From the NCBI GenBank assembly GCA_000437555.1, contig FR901024.1:469-16168 (forward strand): 15,700 bases of DNA, given 5' to 3'. Shown here piece by piece: positions 6,642-14,103 of this stretch. Numbering within the stretch: the stretch's first letter is position 1; the number at the start of each line of letters is the position of its first letter. Origin of the DNA: Acidaminococcus sp. CAG:917 (lineage in GTDB: Bacteria > Bacillota > Clostridia > Christensenellales > CAG-917). The notes below the pieces were generated by a model, which saw only the letters and a list, made by a program, of their open reading frames with translations, ran no database searches and was not told the DNA's origin. Both the position numbers and the translations under genes were made by a program.

Positions 6642-8151
6642 AATTTTTAAATCGGTTTTAATAGTTACGGTTCTCGCAGTAGCCACAAGACTGCTTTCTT
6701 TCATATTCAAAATTTACTTGTCGAGGACTTACGGTGCGGATACTGTGGGACTTTATCAAATGTGCCTTTCCGTATTGCTTTTACTCCTTTCGATATCAAT
6801 CGGAGGATTTCCCACCGTGCTTTCGAGAAAAATTGCAGAAAGTGAGGCTAAATGCGACTATACAAGACAAAACGCCCTGCTCACAGCTTCGGTGCTGATT
6901 AGCATCCTTACGTCTGCGCTCATTGTTGCATTTTGCTTTTTATTTAAAGATTATTTAAATTTCTTATTTTCCGACGAGAGATGCGGCAATCTGTTTTTGA
7001 TTATGATTCCCGCCCTATTGTCATCGTCGATATACTGTTCCATAAGAGCATGGCTTAACGGAAAAAAGAGATTTTTTGCATTTTCCTTTACCGAGCTTTT
7101 AGAGGAAATCTTCAAAATCGCGTTTACCGCGTTTTTCTCAATAGGGCTAGTGGCTCAAATTACGGGAGCAACGGCGATTGCCATAGCTTTTACGGTTGCG
7201 GACGTTTTATGCGCCGTCATACTTATAATTATTTTCGTTGCTCAGGGCGGAAGATTTTCAAAGCCGAAAGGATTTTTGGAGCTTTATAAGTCCGGCGTTC
7301 CGCTTACAACTTTGAGAATTTCCACTTCTCTCGTGTCTTCCCTTACGGCGCTCGTTGTGCCAATGATGCTTTTAAAGGACGGCGTGCAAAACGCTACCGC
7401 CCTATACGGCGTCGTGTCGGGAATGGCTCTCCCGCTGATTACCGCTCCCACTACCATAATAGGCTCTCTTGCCATTGTGCTTATACCGGATATGGCACAG
7501 GCAAACGTACTCGGCGATACTGATTCGATTAAATCGAAGCTTTCATATACGATTCTCTTTTCAGTGTTCGTATGCGCGCTGTTCTTTATTATGTTCACCG
7601 GTCTCGGCGAGGAACTGGGTCTTTTTTTGTTCGATGACGTTATGGCAGGCGAATACGTCAAATACACGTCGGGTATGATGTTCCTTATAGGTATAAACGC
7701 ATCGACCACCACGGTATTGAATTCTCTCGGACTCGAAAGGAAAACTCTGCTTAGTTATTTTTGCGGAATCGCCGTTTTTATTCCGTTGATATTCTTACTG
7801 CCCTCAGTTATGGGAATATATTCGATTGCCGTAGCCTCCGCTTCCATGAGCCTTGTTTGCATAACGGTAAACTTTATAATATTAAAAAAGAAGGTGGGCG
7901 CCAAACTCGAACACTTTTCAAAAAATATTTTGCTTTTGTTGTTTACTCTGCCGTGCATTGCTCTTACCGTGTTTTTAAAAGGAATATTGTGTTTATATCT
8001 CAGTCCGTTTTTCGTAATAATGTTTGCAAGCCTTATCTCTCTTTCCATATACATGTTGCTTGCCTTATCTTTTAATCTTTTGCCATTTAAGTTTACGGTA
8101 TTTAAACGGAAAAAGAAGGTCGCCAAAGATACATTTTGTCACAACAGATAA
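6634..8151 (+). CDS. SpoVB/MurJ-type polyprenyl-oligosaccharide flippase
   Basis: A 505-residue polytopic membrane protein of the MOP/polysaccharide-transport superfamily, closest by its N-terminus (TRLLSFIFKIYLSRTYGADT, then VGLYQM) to clostridial SpoVB-like proteins. These flip lipid-linked peptidoglycan or polysaccharide precursors and take part in spore cortex or wall synthesis. Hydrophobic segments run through the whole protein, consistent with the 12-14 helices of the family, and the C-terminus is basic (FKRKKKVAK). Translation begins at GTG 6634, inside the end of the LysM gene. AAAGG at 6616-6620 is the only Shine-Dalgarno candidate and is rather far away, so translational coupling is likely. 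Whether it serves sporulation or a vegetative polymer cannot be decided from sequence alone. Confidence 0.85.
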   Translation: MNKIFKSVLIVTVLAVATRLLSFIFKIYLSRTYGADTVGLYQMCLSVLLLLLSISIGGFPTVLSRKIAESEAKCDYTRQNALLTASVLISILTSALIVAFCFLFKDYLNFLFSDERCGNLFLIMIPALLSSSIYCSIRAWLNGKKRFFAFSFTELLEEIFKIAFTAFFSIGLVAQITGATAIAIAFTVADVLCAVILIIIFVAQGGRFSKPKGFLELYKSGVPLTTLRISTSLVSSLTALVVPMMLLKDGVQNATALYGVVSGMALPLITAPTTIIGSLAIVLIPDMAQANVLGDTDSIKSKLSYTILFSVFVCALFFIMFTGLGEELGLFLFDDVMAGEYVKYTSGMMFLIGINASTTTVLNSLGLERKTLLSYFCGIAVFIPLIFLLPSVMGIYSIAVASASMSLVCITVNFIILKKKVGAKLEHFSKNILLLLFTLPCIALTVFLKGILCLYLSPFFVIMFASLISLSIYMLLALSFNLLPFKFTVFKRKKKVAKDTFCHNR

Positions 8152-8193
8152 TATCCGCCGTATAAAATTTGAACACAAAACAAAACTAAAATT

Positions 8194-8895
8194 ATGTTAA
8201 ACAATTTTTTGCGTTGCATAATTTTGTATTTGTTGTTACTTGTCGTAATGAGACTCATGGGAAAAAGGCAGATAGGCGAATTACAGCCTTTTGAATTCGC
8301 TATAACTTTAGTAGTTGCAGACCTTGCCTGTCTTCCCATGCAAGATAGCACAATTCCTATTTTATACGGCGTCGTGCCTATGTTTACGATGCTTTTGGTT
8401 CACCTTTTAATTACAAAACTATGCGTAAAGAGCGTGCGCTTCCGCAGACTTATAAACGGCAAACCGTCCGTTATAATAAACGAGGGCAAAATCGATATAA
8501 AGACAATGGACAAACTCAATATGAACACGAACGACTTGCTTGAAGCGTTGAGATGCGCGGGCTTTTTTAAAGTGGGCGAAATAGAATGCGCCGTGGTCGA
8601 AACAAACGGATCCGTTACCGTATTGCCTAAATTCGCAAATTCTCAGGTGACGAACGCAGACCTCAAAATCGAAGGCGGAAAAAATCAGCTGCCCTATTCC
8701 ATTATTGTGGAAGGCAGACTCTTAGAAGATAATCTCAACAAAACGAATTATAAAAAAGAAGATATATATAAACTTTTAACCCGTCTTTCTTTAGAACAAA
8801 AGGATATTTATCTCCTTTCCCTTTCGGGCGACAATGCGTTTATTCAGCCTTATAAGGGCAACGCTCAAAATGCCTTGATTGAGGAGACCGCCTAA
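8194..8895 (+). CDS. DUF421 (YetF-like) membrane protein
   Basis: A 233-residue protein with about three N-terminal membrane helices (residues about 5-75) and a cytosolic C-terminal YetF domain. Family hallmarks are RLMGKRQIGELQPFEF (20-35), LVVADLACLPMQD (39-51), GKPSVIINEGKI (89-100) and an LRxAGxFKVGEIECAVVE-type stretch near 138-156. The biochemical function of DUF421 is not established; some members are linked to spore germination or envelope stress. It starts 42 nt after the flippase stop codon and has no clear Shine-Dalgarno sequence, the preceding bases being A-rich. Its TAA shares a base with the next ATG (TAATG), so it is coupled to the DUF4363 gene, a pairing often seen in clostridia. 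Confidence 0.88.
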   Translation: MLNNFLRCIILYLLLLVVMRLMGKRQIGELQPFEFAITLVVADLACLPMQDSTIPILYGVVPMFTMLLVHLLITKLCVKSVRFRRLINGKPSVIINEGKIDIKTMDKLNMNTNDLLEALRCAGFFKVGEIECAVVETNGSVTVLPKFANSQVTNADLKIEGGKNQLPYSIIVEGRLLEDNLNKTNYKKEDIYKLLTRLSLEQKDIYLLSLSGDNAFIQPYKGNAQNALIEETA

Positions 8896-9275
8896 TGGGA
8901 AAGACTATTTTTTCGGTTTTCATGCTTGCGCTCATTCTCACATCGGGTATTTTGGCAAACGTATATATAAACAAAACTTTTGACGCACTCGATTTTAAAC
9001 TTGACGAAATAAAAGTTTGTCTTGATGAAAAAGACTTACAAGGCGCAAAACAAAAGACGTCCGACTTAAACGGTTGGTGGGACACAAAAAAACACGGGCT
9101 TGAGTTCATCACATATTCTCAGGATTTAAGACTTATATCTTCGAGCATCGGAGAAACGTTGGGGAGTTTAAAAAACGGCGATGACAACAACGCCATGTCC
9201 AAAGTCGTTTCTTTGCTTGTCATATCCAAAACGACAAGAGACATGCTCACTATAACTATTGAAAATATTTTCTGA
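8895..9275 (+). CDS. DUF4363 family membrane-anchored protein
   Basis: A 126-residue protein with an N-terminal membrane anchor (residues about 4-26) and a mostly helical outside domain. It contains an alternating charged/hydrophobic stretch, FDALDFKLDEIKVCLDEKD, then a conserved-looking LNGWWDTKKHGLEFI region that is characteristic of DUF4363. This small family of unknown function is typically encoded directly after DUF421, as here with a 1-nt stop/start overlap. The two products probably work as a membrane pair. The 3' end overlaps the convergent murC gene by 20 nt. Confidence 0.82.
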   Translation: MGKTIFSVFMLALILTSGILANVYINKTFDALDFKLDEIKVCLDEKDLQGAKQKTSDLNGWWDTKKHGLEFITYSQDLRLISSSIGETLGSLKNGDDNNAMSKVVSLLVISKTTRDMLTITIENIF

Positions 9276-10542
9276 TTAAATCAATATCTCCCGCGCCGAG
9301 CACCAAAACGTTATCGTATCGCTTGTCGTTTTTTAATATCACATTATATAAATCGTCCAAACTTTCAAGGCAAACGGTCCCCAGTTTTGCGGCAAGAGCT
9401 CTTGCGCTGAGTCCGTCCGACTCTTTTTCCCTTGCGGAAAAAGTTTTATATAAAATGACGTCTTTTTTATTTAAAGCGTCGACAAACTCGTCAAAGTATT
9501 TCGCCGTTCTTGAAAAGGTATGCGGTTGAAAAATTATAAGCGTTTTACCCTTTGTTGCCGAAAGCACGCTCTTTATTTCGGTCGGATGATGAGCGTAATC
9601 GAGTATAATTTTTGCCCCGTCCTTCTCGCACAAAATTTCATACCTGCGCTTAACGCCTTTGAAAGTTGAAACTGCGTCGCAAACGGTTTTTTTGTCAATT
9701 CCTTTATCACGGCACACGGCGTAAACAAAAGCGATGTTTATAGCGTTATGTCTGCCTTTCAGCGCCGTTTTTATACTGACAATCTCTCCCTTATAATTTA
9801 ACGTGACACCTCCGTCGACGACGTCGATGACCGAGCAATCCCCTGCCTTTTCCGCCGCGTCGATAAGACAGCGCTCCACCCCGTTAGGCAACAGGTTTTC
9901 GCACTGCTTTAAGGCATATATTTTATTTTTCGTTGAAGCGGCGAATAATTTAAAAGCGTCAGAAAAACTCTGAGCCGTCGGATAACAGTCAGGATGGTCG
10001 TGTTCCGCATTTAGTATAAGCGATATATCCGGCTTTAAGGCAAGAAAACTTTTCTTGTATTCACAAGCTTCCGTCAAAAATATATCGCCGCCGTCACAAA
10101 CCTCACCTAACGACTCGCCGCCTATATGCGCGGTGGTTTTAATTCCGGCAAGGCAAAAGACGTGTTCGACCAATGCTGTGGTCGTAGTTTTCCCGTGGGT
10201 CCCGGCTACGGCAATCGTTTCTTTGTGAAGCCTTGAAACTGCGCCTAAAAAAACGTATCTTTCAAGACAAGGTACTCCCATAGCGCGTGCTTTTTTGAGT
10301 TCGGGGTTATCCTCTTTTATCGCAGAAGAATAAATAACGACGTCAAAATCGGTAAACGACGGCAGATAATCATAATATATAAATCCGCCCGCTCTTTCCA
10401 CGGCAAGAGTATTTTCACTCTTCGTGCAGTCGTATCCGCTTACTTTTGCTCCCTTTTTTATTGAAAAGAGCGCGAGTTTCGACATGCTGACTCCGCCCAC
10501 GCCCAAAAAATGCATTTTAATTCCGTCAAATACTCTGCTCAC
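9256..10542 (-). CDS. murC: UDP-N-acetylmuramate--L-alanine ligase
   Basis: MurC joins L-alanine to UDP-MurNAc using ATP, the first amino-acid step of cytosolic peptidoglycan precursor synthesis. The 428-residue protein has the N-terminal UDP-binding glycine motif HFLGVGGVSMS (11-21), the ATP-binding P-loop GTHGKTTTT (114-122), the clostridial-type TEACEYKKSF stretch (157-166), NAEHDHPD (178-185) and the C-terminal ligase domain with DYAHHPTE and FQPHTFSR. It is slightly shorter than many MurC proteins but complete. The start used is GTG at 10542, which gives the usual N-terminus, yet no Shine-Dalgarno sequence precedes it. An ATG nine codons in (10515), preceded by GACGGA, is an alternative. 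It is monocistronic as far as can be seen and overlaps the DUF4363 gene at its 3' end. Confidence 0.93.
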   Translation of the reverse strand: MSRVFDGIKMHFLGVGGVSMSKLALFSIKKGAKVSGYDCTKSENTLAVERAGGFIYYDYLPSFTDFDVVIYSSAIKEDNPELKKARAMGVPCLERYVFLGAVSRLHKETIAVAGTHGKTTTTALVEHVFCLAGIKTTAHIGGESLGEVCDGGDIFLTEACEYKKSFLALKPDISLILNAEHDHPDCYPTAQSFSDAFKLFAASTKNKIYALKQCENLLPNGVERCLIDAAEKAGDCSVIDVVDGGVTLNYKGEIVSIKTALKGRHNAINIAFVYAVCRDKGIDKKTVCDAVSTFKGVKRRYEILCEKDGAKIILDYAHHPTEIKSVLSATKGKTLIIFQPHTFSRTAKYFDEFVDALNKKDVILYKTFSAREKESDGLSARALAAKLGTVCLESLDDLYNVILKNDKRYDNVLVLGAGDIDLIRKYFQ

Positions 10543-10547
10543 ACGCC

Positions 10548-10576
10548 AATATATGAAAATATGGCATTTTTTGCCA
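10548..10576 (-). promoter_or_regulatory. Candidate murC promoter with inverted repeat
   Basis: On the minus strand TGGCAA (10576-10571) and TATATT (10553-10548) are 17 nt apart, placing the predicted transcript start within a base of the GTG start codon. A perfect repeat TGGCA-N5-TGCCA (10562-10576) spans the -35 box. The -35 match is weak, so this is tentative. Confidence 0.4.
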
Positions 10577-10605
10577 CTCTTTGGTAAAAAAAATTAAATT
10601 AGGTA

Positions 10606-10634
10606 TTGAAAAACGGTAAAAAATATATTAAAAT
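10606..10634 (+). promoter_or_regulatory. Promoter of spoVG
   Basis: TTGAAA (10606-10611) and TAAAAT (10629-10634) with a 17-nt spacer fit a sigma-A-type promoter, predicted start near 10641. In Bacillus spoVG is controlled by sigma-H. The AGGTATT at 10601-10607 only partly resembles a sigma-H -35 box, so sigma-H control is not supported here. Confidence 0.6.
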
Positions 10635-10665
10635 ATAACTACCAAAGATAAGGATGGGAAATGTT

Positions 10666-10938
10666 ATGTTAAATATCACAGACGTAAGAGTCAGACTAGT
10701 TAAAAAAGAGGACGCAAAACTGAAAGCTGTTGCGTCAATTGTCATCGACGATTGCTTTGTCATTCACGACATTAAAATCATTGAAGGAACGGAAGGTAAC
10801 TTTATCGCTATGCCCTCAAGAAAAACTCCCGACGGAGAATTCAAGGATATAGCGCATCCTATCAATCCCGAGACAAGAGAGACAATCAGACAAAAAGTTT
10901 TTGAAGCTTACGAGGTTGCTTTAAAAGAGCAAGCGTAA
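10666..10938 (+). CDS. spoVG: SpoVG, nucleic-acid-binding regulator
   Basis: A 90-residue protein matching SpoVG over its whole length: ITDVRVRLV at the start, KAVASIVIDDCFVIHDIKII in the centre and the very conserved AMPSRKTPDGEFKDIAHPIN. SpoVG binds DNA and RNA and affects sporulation, cell division and envelope genes in Firmicutes. I chose the ATG at 10666 rather than the in-frame ATG at 10654. The latter lies inside the ribosome-binding site AAGGATGGGA (10650-10659), which is correctly spaced for 10666, and the shorter form matches known SpoVG N-termini. It stands alone with its own promoter and terminators. Confidence 0.95.
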   Translation: MLNITDVRVRLVKKEDAKLKAVASIVIDDCFVIHDIKIIEGTEGNFIAMPSRKTPDGEFKDIAHPINPETRETIRQKVFEAYEVALKEQA

Positions 10939-10950
10939 ACCGATTTTTTA

Positions 10951-10977
10951 AAATACCGCCTTGTGTAGGCGGTATTT
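10951..10977 (+). terminator. First hairpin after spoVG
   Basis: AAATACCGCC (10951-10960), a 7-nt loop and GGCGGTATTT (10968-10977) form a perfect 10-bp stem. The following U tract is delayed (AAAGTTATTTTTT), so termination may be partial. Confidence 0.65.
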
Positions 10978-11040
10978 AAAGTTATTTTTTAAATATTTTA
11001 ATCGTCTGAAAAGATATTTATTTGATATTCATAAATTACT

Positions 11041-11065
11041 AAGTCCGCTATGCGGACTTTTTTTT
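11041..11065 (+). terminator. Second, strong terminator after spoVG
   Basis: AAGTCCGC (11041-11048), loop TAT and GCGGACTT (11052-11059) form an 8-bp stem followed by eight T residues (11058-11065), a classic rho-independent terminator. Confidence 0.85.
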
Positions 11066-11152
11066 GTATTTAAAAACTTTCCCCCCTGCTTTGATTTGCA
11101 AATATCCCGACGGGCACTTTATCCGTACTTAGCCATATCTGACATTTTGCAT

Positions 11153-11177
11153 AAAAAAGGACAGATTTTATCTGCCC
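11153..11177 (-). terminator. Terminator of the acyl-ligase gene
   Basis: On the minus strand GGGCAGA (11177-11171), loop TAAAA and TCTGTCC (11165-11159) pair over 7 bp with one G-U, followed by six T residues (11158-11153). It lies 26 nt past the stop codon. Confidence 0.85.
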
Positions 11178-11202
11178 TGAAATTTTTCCGAAAAAAGCCT
11201 GT

Positions 11203-12765
11203 TTATTGCTCGGCCGAAAATACCAAAACGCCTTCGTTGAGATAGTCGTCTTTAGTCAAAAGTTTATAGTCTATCTTTCCCATTTCCGTATAAGGCATCT
11301 CTATAAGCTGTTCGATTTGCGAAGGCATATTCCAACGCGAAAGTTTTGTCTTTATGGCGTCTTGAATTTTTTTGACGATTGCGTCGTCTAAAATTACACC
11401 TTCTTTCAGTTCCACGAAAAGCTTAATATAAGGCTTTGAATTTTCGTCATATTTGCAAACCGCGCAGCTGCAACATACTTCGTCGATAGAATCCGCTACA
11501 AGTTCGATTTCAATGGGAAACACGTTTATTCCGGATATTTTAATAAGCCTTTTCTCCCTGCCTTTAAAAAACAAATTGCCGTCTTCGTCTTTTGCCGCAA
11601 GGTCACCGCTTTTCAGCCATTTTTTTCCGTCGAGTTCGACAAAAGGATTTTTACTTTCACCAACGTAACCTTTCATTAATTGGTCTCCGCTCAATAAAAT
11701 CTCGCCTACCTTTCCGTCTTCGATTTCGTTTAAATTTTCATCGACGATTTTAATATCCACGCCCTTTAACGGTTTCCCTATCGAATCCTTGACGCAATCA
11801 ACGTTTAAAGTGCAAACGCTTGCCATTTCTGTGAGACCGTAGCCTTGAGTGATTTTAAGGTCGAGACCTGCTTCAAAAAACTTTTTCTCAGCCGCCGAAA
11901 CAAGTTCTTCGGAAAGAGTATCTCCTCCTACGTAGATGAATTTCACCGTCTTAAAGCTTTCGGCAAAATTCGGTTTTTTTATCATCTTTTTGAGCATATT
12001 CGGTATTATGTTAATACATGTCACTCCGTAATGCTTCATTGTCCAGAGTGCTTTTGTCGCACTGAAATTCGGAAGCAAACAGCAAGTCATTCTGGCGCAA
12101 AGCGAAGCGTGTATGGTTGCCACGAGTCCGAAGCCGTGAAAGAGCGGAAGAGTAGCAAGCATTTTATCCCTTTCCGCAAAGTGATTGTTTATAGAATCAA
12201 ACATGTTAGCGACGAGAGCGTTCATATTCTTGTTTGTAAGCGCGCTCGTCTTTGGAGTGCCGCTCGTGCCGGACGAGTGCATATATACCGCCACGTCCTC
12301 TCCGTCGCTGTGATAAGGCTCAAACTTTACGGATTTTTTGAGTCCTATATAAAGTTTCGTATAAACGGGACAAACAACAATTTTAGCGTCGCCTACAAGT
12401 TTTTTATATTTAAAATAATTTATATCGGAAAGCAAACAAATTTTAGGTTTAATAAGGTTTAAAGATTTCTTAAATGTCTCGGGGTTCGATTTGGGATAAT
12501 GCACGCTTACAGCCGCACCTATCCGATTCGCCGCATACATGGCAACAAGCGCCTGCGGACAATTTGGCAGGCTCATGGCAATATTGTCCCCTGCCTTAAC
12601 TCCCATAGCCGCAAAACTTCCCGCAACTTTTTCGACTTCTTTTAAAAACAAAAAAATTTCACGCTTTTCAAAACGGTAGATATAGGCGTCCCCGTAAAAA
12701 GTAGTGCGGTAATTTCTCATAAAATCGAACATTGTTTGATTAAGATTGACTTTGGAACAATTCAT
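11203..12765 (-). CDS. AMP-forming acyl-CoA synthetase/ligase family enzyme
   Basis: A 520-residue class I adenylate-forming enzyme (ANL superfamily), which activates a carboxylic acid as an acyl-AMP and usually transfers it to CoA. Motifs in order: P-loop HSSGTSGTPKT (163-173), QGYGLTE (307-313), WLKSGDLA (383-390), GREKRLIKISGINVFPIEIE (402-421) and the C-terminal catalytic lysine in MGKIDY (Lys 497). The usual TSGTTGxPKG P-loop is altered, ending in PKT. Local context does not give the substrate; long- or medium-chain fatty acid is the default guess. The ATG at 12765 has GAGGT at 12775-12771, 5 nt away. It has its own consensus promoter and terminator, so it is a single-gene unit. A cysteine cluster CCSCAVC (431-437) is unusual. 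Confidence 0.85.
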   Translation of the reverse strand: MNCSKVNLNQTMFDFMRNYRTTFYGDAYIYRFEKREIFLFLKEVEKVAGSFAAMGVKAGDNIAMSLPNCPQALVAMYAANRIGAAVSVHYPKSNPETFKKSLNLIKPKICLLSDINYFKYKKLVGDAKIVVCPVYTKLYIGLKKSVKFEPYHSDGEDVAVYMHSSGTSGTPKTSALTNKNMNALVANMFDSINNHFAERDKMLATLPLFHGFGLVATIHASLCARMTCCLLPNFSATKALWTMKHYGVTCINIIPNMLKKMIKKPNFAESFKTVKFIYVGGDTLSEELVSAAEKKFFEAGLDLKITQGYGLTEMASVCTLNVDCVKDSIGKPLKGVDIKIVDENLNEIEDGKVGEILLSGDQLMKGYVGESKNPFVELDGKKWLKSGDLAAKDEDGNLFFKGREKRLIKISGINVFPIEIELVADSIDEVCCSCAVCKYDENSKPYIKLFVELKEGVILDDAIVKKIQDAIKTKLSRWNMPSQIEQLIEMPYTEMGKIDYKLLTKDDYLNEGVLVFSAEQ

Positions 12766-12781
12766 CTTTTACCTCAAAATC

Positions 12782-12810
12782 ATTATAGAAAATGTTTAAG
12801 CCAAAGTCAA
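12782..12810 (-). promoter_or_regulatory. Near-consensus promoter of the acyl-ligase gene
   Basis: On the minus strand TTGACT (12810-12805) and a perfect TATAAT (12787-12782) are 17 nt apart. The predicted start, about 12775, is the first base of the Shine-Dalgarno GAGGT, leaving a leader of only about 10 nt. Confidence 0.8.
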
Positions 12811-12840
12811 TATCCATTTTTATTTAAAAGAGTGAAATTT

Positions 12841-12915
12841 GATTTATCTCTTTCCCGTAACGCTCGCTCTCTTTTCGCTTTAAACGTAAATTAGAACAAT
12901 TTAAAGAGATATATC
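12841..12915. repeat. Long-range inverted repeat between acyl-ligase and gapA
   Basis: The 13-base arm at 12841-12853 (GATTTATCTCTTT) and the one at 12903-12915 (AAAGAGATATATC) are complementary at 12 of 13 positions, with 49 nt between. No gene is visible inside. It may be a structured RNA element or a binding site pair; function unknown. Confidence 0.35.
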
Positions 12916-12936
12916 ATTTATAGGAGAAAAGCTTAA

Positions 12937-12967
12937 AATAAAAAACCGCCGCACTAACGTGCGACGG
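12937..12967 (-). terminator. Terminator of gapA
   Basis: On the minus strand CCGTCGCAC (12967-12959), loop GTTA and GTGCGGCGG (12954-12946) pair over 9 bp with one G-U, followed by TTTTTATTTT. It lies 19 nt after the gapA stop codon. Confidence 0.9.
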
Positions 12968-12986
12968 CTTCTTTATTTTATAGATT

Positions 12987-14000
12987 TTAGAGTTCAGCAA
13001 AGTATTTGATTGTTCTGACCATCTGAGAAGTATAGCTGTTTTCATTGTCGTACCAAGAAACAACCTGAACTTGCGTGTTGCCGTCTTCCATAGGAGCGAC
13101 CATCGTCTGAGTGGCGTCGAAGATTGAGCCGAACTTGGAACCGATGATATCGGAAGAGACGATTTGGTCTTCGTTGTAGCCGAAAGACTCGGTAGCAGCC
13201 GCTTTCATAGCAGCATTGATTCCTTCAACAGTTGCCTGTCCTTTGACAACGGCAACCAAAATCGTGGTTGAACCGGTAGGAGTAGGAACACGTTGAGCAG
13301 AACCGATGAGTTTGCCGTTGAGTTCGGGGATAACCAAACCGATTGCCTTAGCCGCGCCGGTGCTGTTAGGAACGATGTTGCAAGCAGCGGCTCTCGAACG
13401 ACGGAGGTCGCCTTTTCTTTGAGGTCCGTCAAGAGGCATTTGGTCACCTGTGTAAGCGTGAACTGTGGTCATGATACCCGACATAATGGGCATATAATCG
13501 TTAAGCGCTTTGGCCATAGGAGCAAGACAGTTGGTGGTGCAAGAAGCGGCAGAAATGATGTTGTCTTCCTTGGTCAAGGTCTTGTGGTTAACGTTGAAAA
13601 CGATGGTAGGAAGGTCTTTGCCTGCGGGAGCAGAGATAACGACTTTACGTGCGCCTGCGTTGATGTGAGCTTGAGCCTTTTCCTTTGAGGTGTAGAAACC
13701 GGTGCATTCCAAAACGACGTCAACGCCGATTTTACCCCAAGGGCAGTTTGCCGCGTCTTTCTCCGCATAGATTTTGATTTCTTTTCCGTCAACGATGATT
13801 GAATCTTCGGTTGCCTTCACGTCGTGACTGAGAGCATAGTTACCTTGTGTTGAATCATACTTCAAAAGATGAGCCAACATAGTGGGGCTTGTGAGGTCGT
13901 TGATAGCGACGACTTCATATCCTTTTGCTCCGAACATTTGTCTGAATGCAAGACGGCCGATTCTACCAAAACCGTTGATAGCGACTTTTACATTTGCCAT
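12987..14000 (-). CDS. gapA: Glyceraldehyde-3-phosphate dehydrogenase, type I
   Basis: A 337-residue cytosolic enzyme that oxidises glyceraldehyde-3-phosphate to 1,3-bisphosphoglycerate with NAD+ in glycolysis. Visible are the Rossmann motif INGFGRIGR (8-16), Asp 35 in AINDL favouring NAD over NADP, the catalytic ASCTTNC (152-158, Cys 154), His 181 in TTVHAYTGDQ, the RRSRAAACNIVP substrate loop (200-211) and the C-terminal WYDNENSYTSQ. The length is normal. The ATG at 14000 is preceded by GGAGG (14014-14010). Codon choice is strongly biased, as expected for an abundant protein. It has its own promoter and terminator. Confidence 0.98.
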   Translation of the reverse strand: MANVKVAINGFGRIGRLAFRQMFGAKGYEVVAINDLTSPTMLAHLLKYDSTQGNYALSHDVKATEDSIIVDGKEIKIYAEKDAANCPWGKIGVDVVLECTGFYTSKEKAQAHINAGARKVVISAPAGKDLPTIVFNVNHKTLTKEDNIISAASCTTNCLAPMAKALNDYMPIMSGIMTTVHAYTGDQMPLDGPQRKGDLRRSRAAACNIVPNSTGAAKAIGLVIPELNGKLIGSAQRVPTPTGSTTILVAVVKGQATVEGINAAMKAAATESFGYNEDQIVSSDIIGSKFGSIFDATQTMVAPMEDGNTQVQVVSWYDNENSYTSQMVRTIKYFAEL

Positions 14001-14041
14001 TATTAAATTCCTCCAAAATTTAATCTTATTTTATTTATTAT

Positions 14042-14070
14042 ATTCTATAATTTTTTATCGATTAAGACAA
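14042..14070 (-). promoter_or_regulatory. Candidate gapA promoter
   Basis: On the minus strand TTGTCT (14070-14065) and TAGAAT (14047-14042) are 17 nt apart. A TATAAT-like sequence overlaps a few bases downstream. The predicted start is near 14035, giving a leader of about 35 nt. Confidence 0.55.
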
Positions 14071-14103
14071 GCAATTTTAGCAATTTTTTTTATTTACTTT
14101 GCT

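Noticed and set aside
10654..10665. Upstream in-frame ATG of spoVG
   Set aside because: It falls inside the ribosome-binding site for the ATG at 10666, which gives the normal SpoVG N-terminus.
10961..11245. 94-codon open frame after spoVG
   Set aside because: It covers terminators of both flanking genes and has no recognisable start signal or domain.
11845..12462. 205-codon open frame on the plus strand
   Set aside because: Antisense to the acyl-ligase gene, whose frame holds all ANL motifs; no domain on this strand.
13293..13688. 131-codon open frame on the plus strand
   Set aside because: Antisense within gapA, an artefact of its biased codon use.
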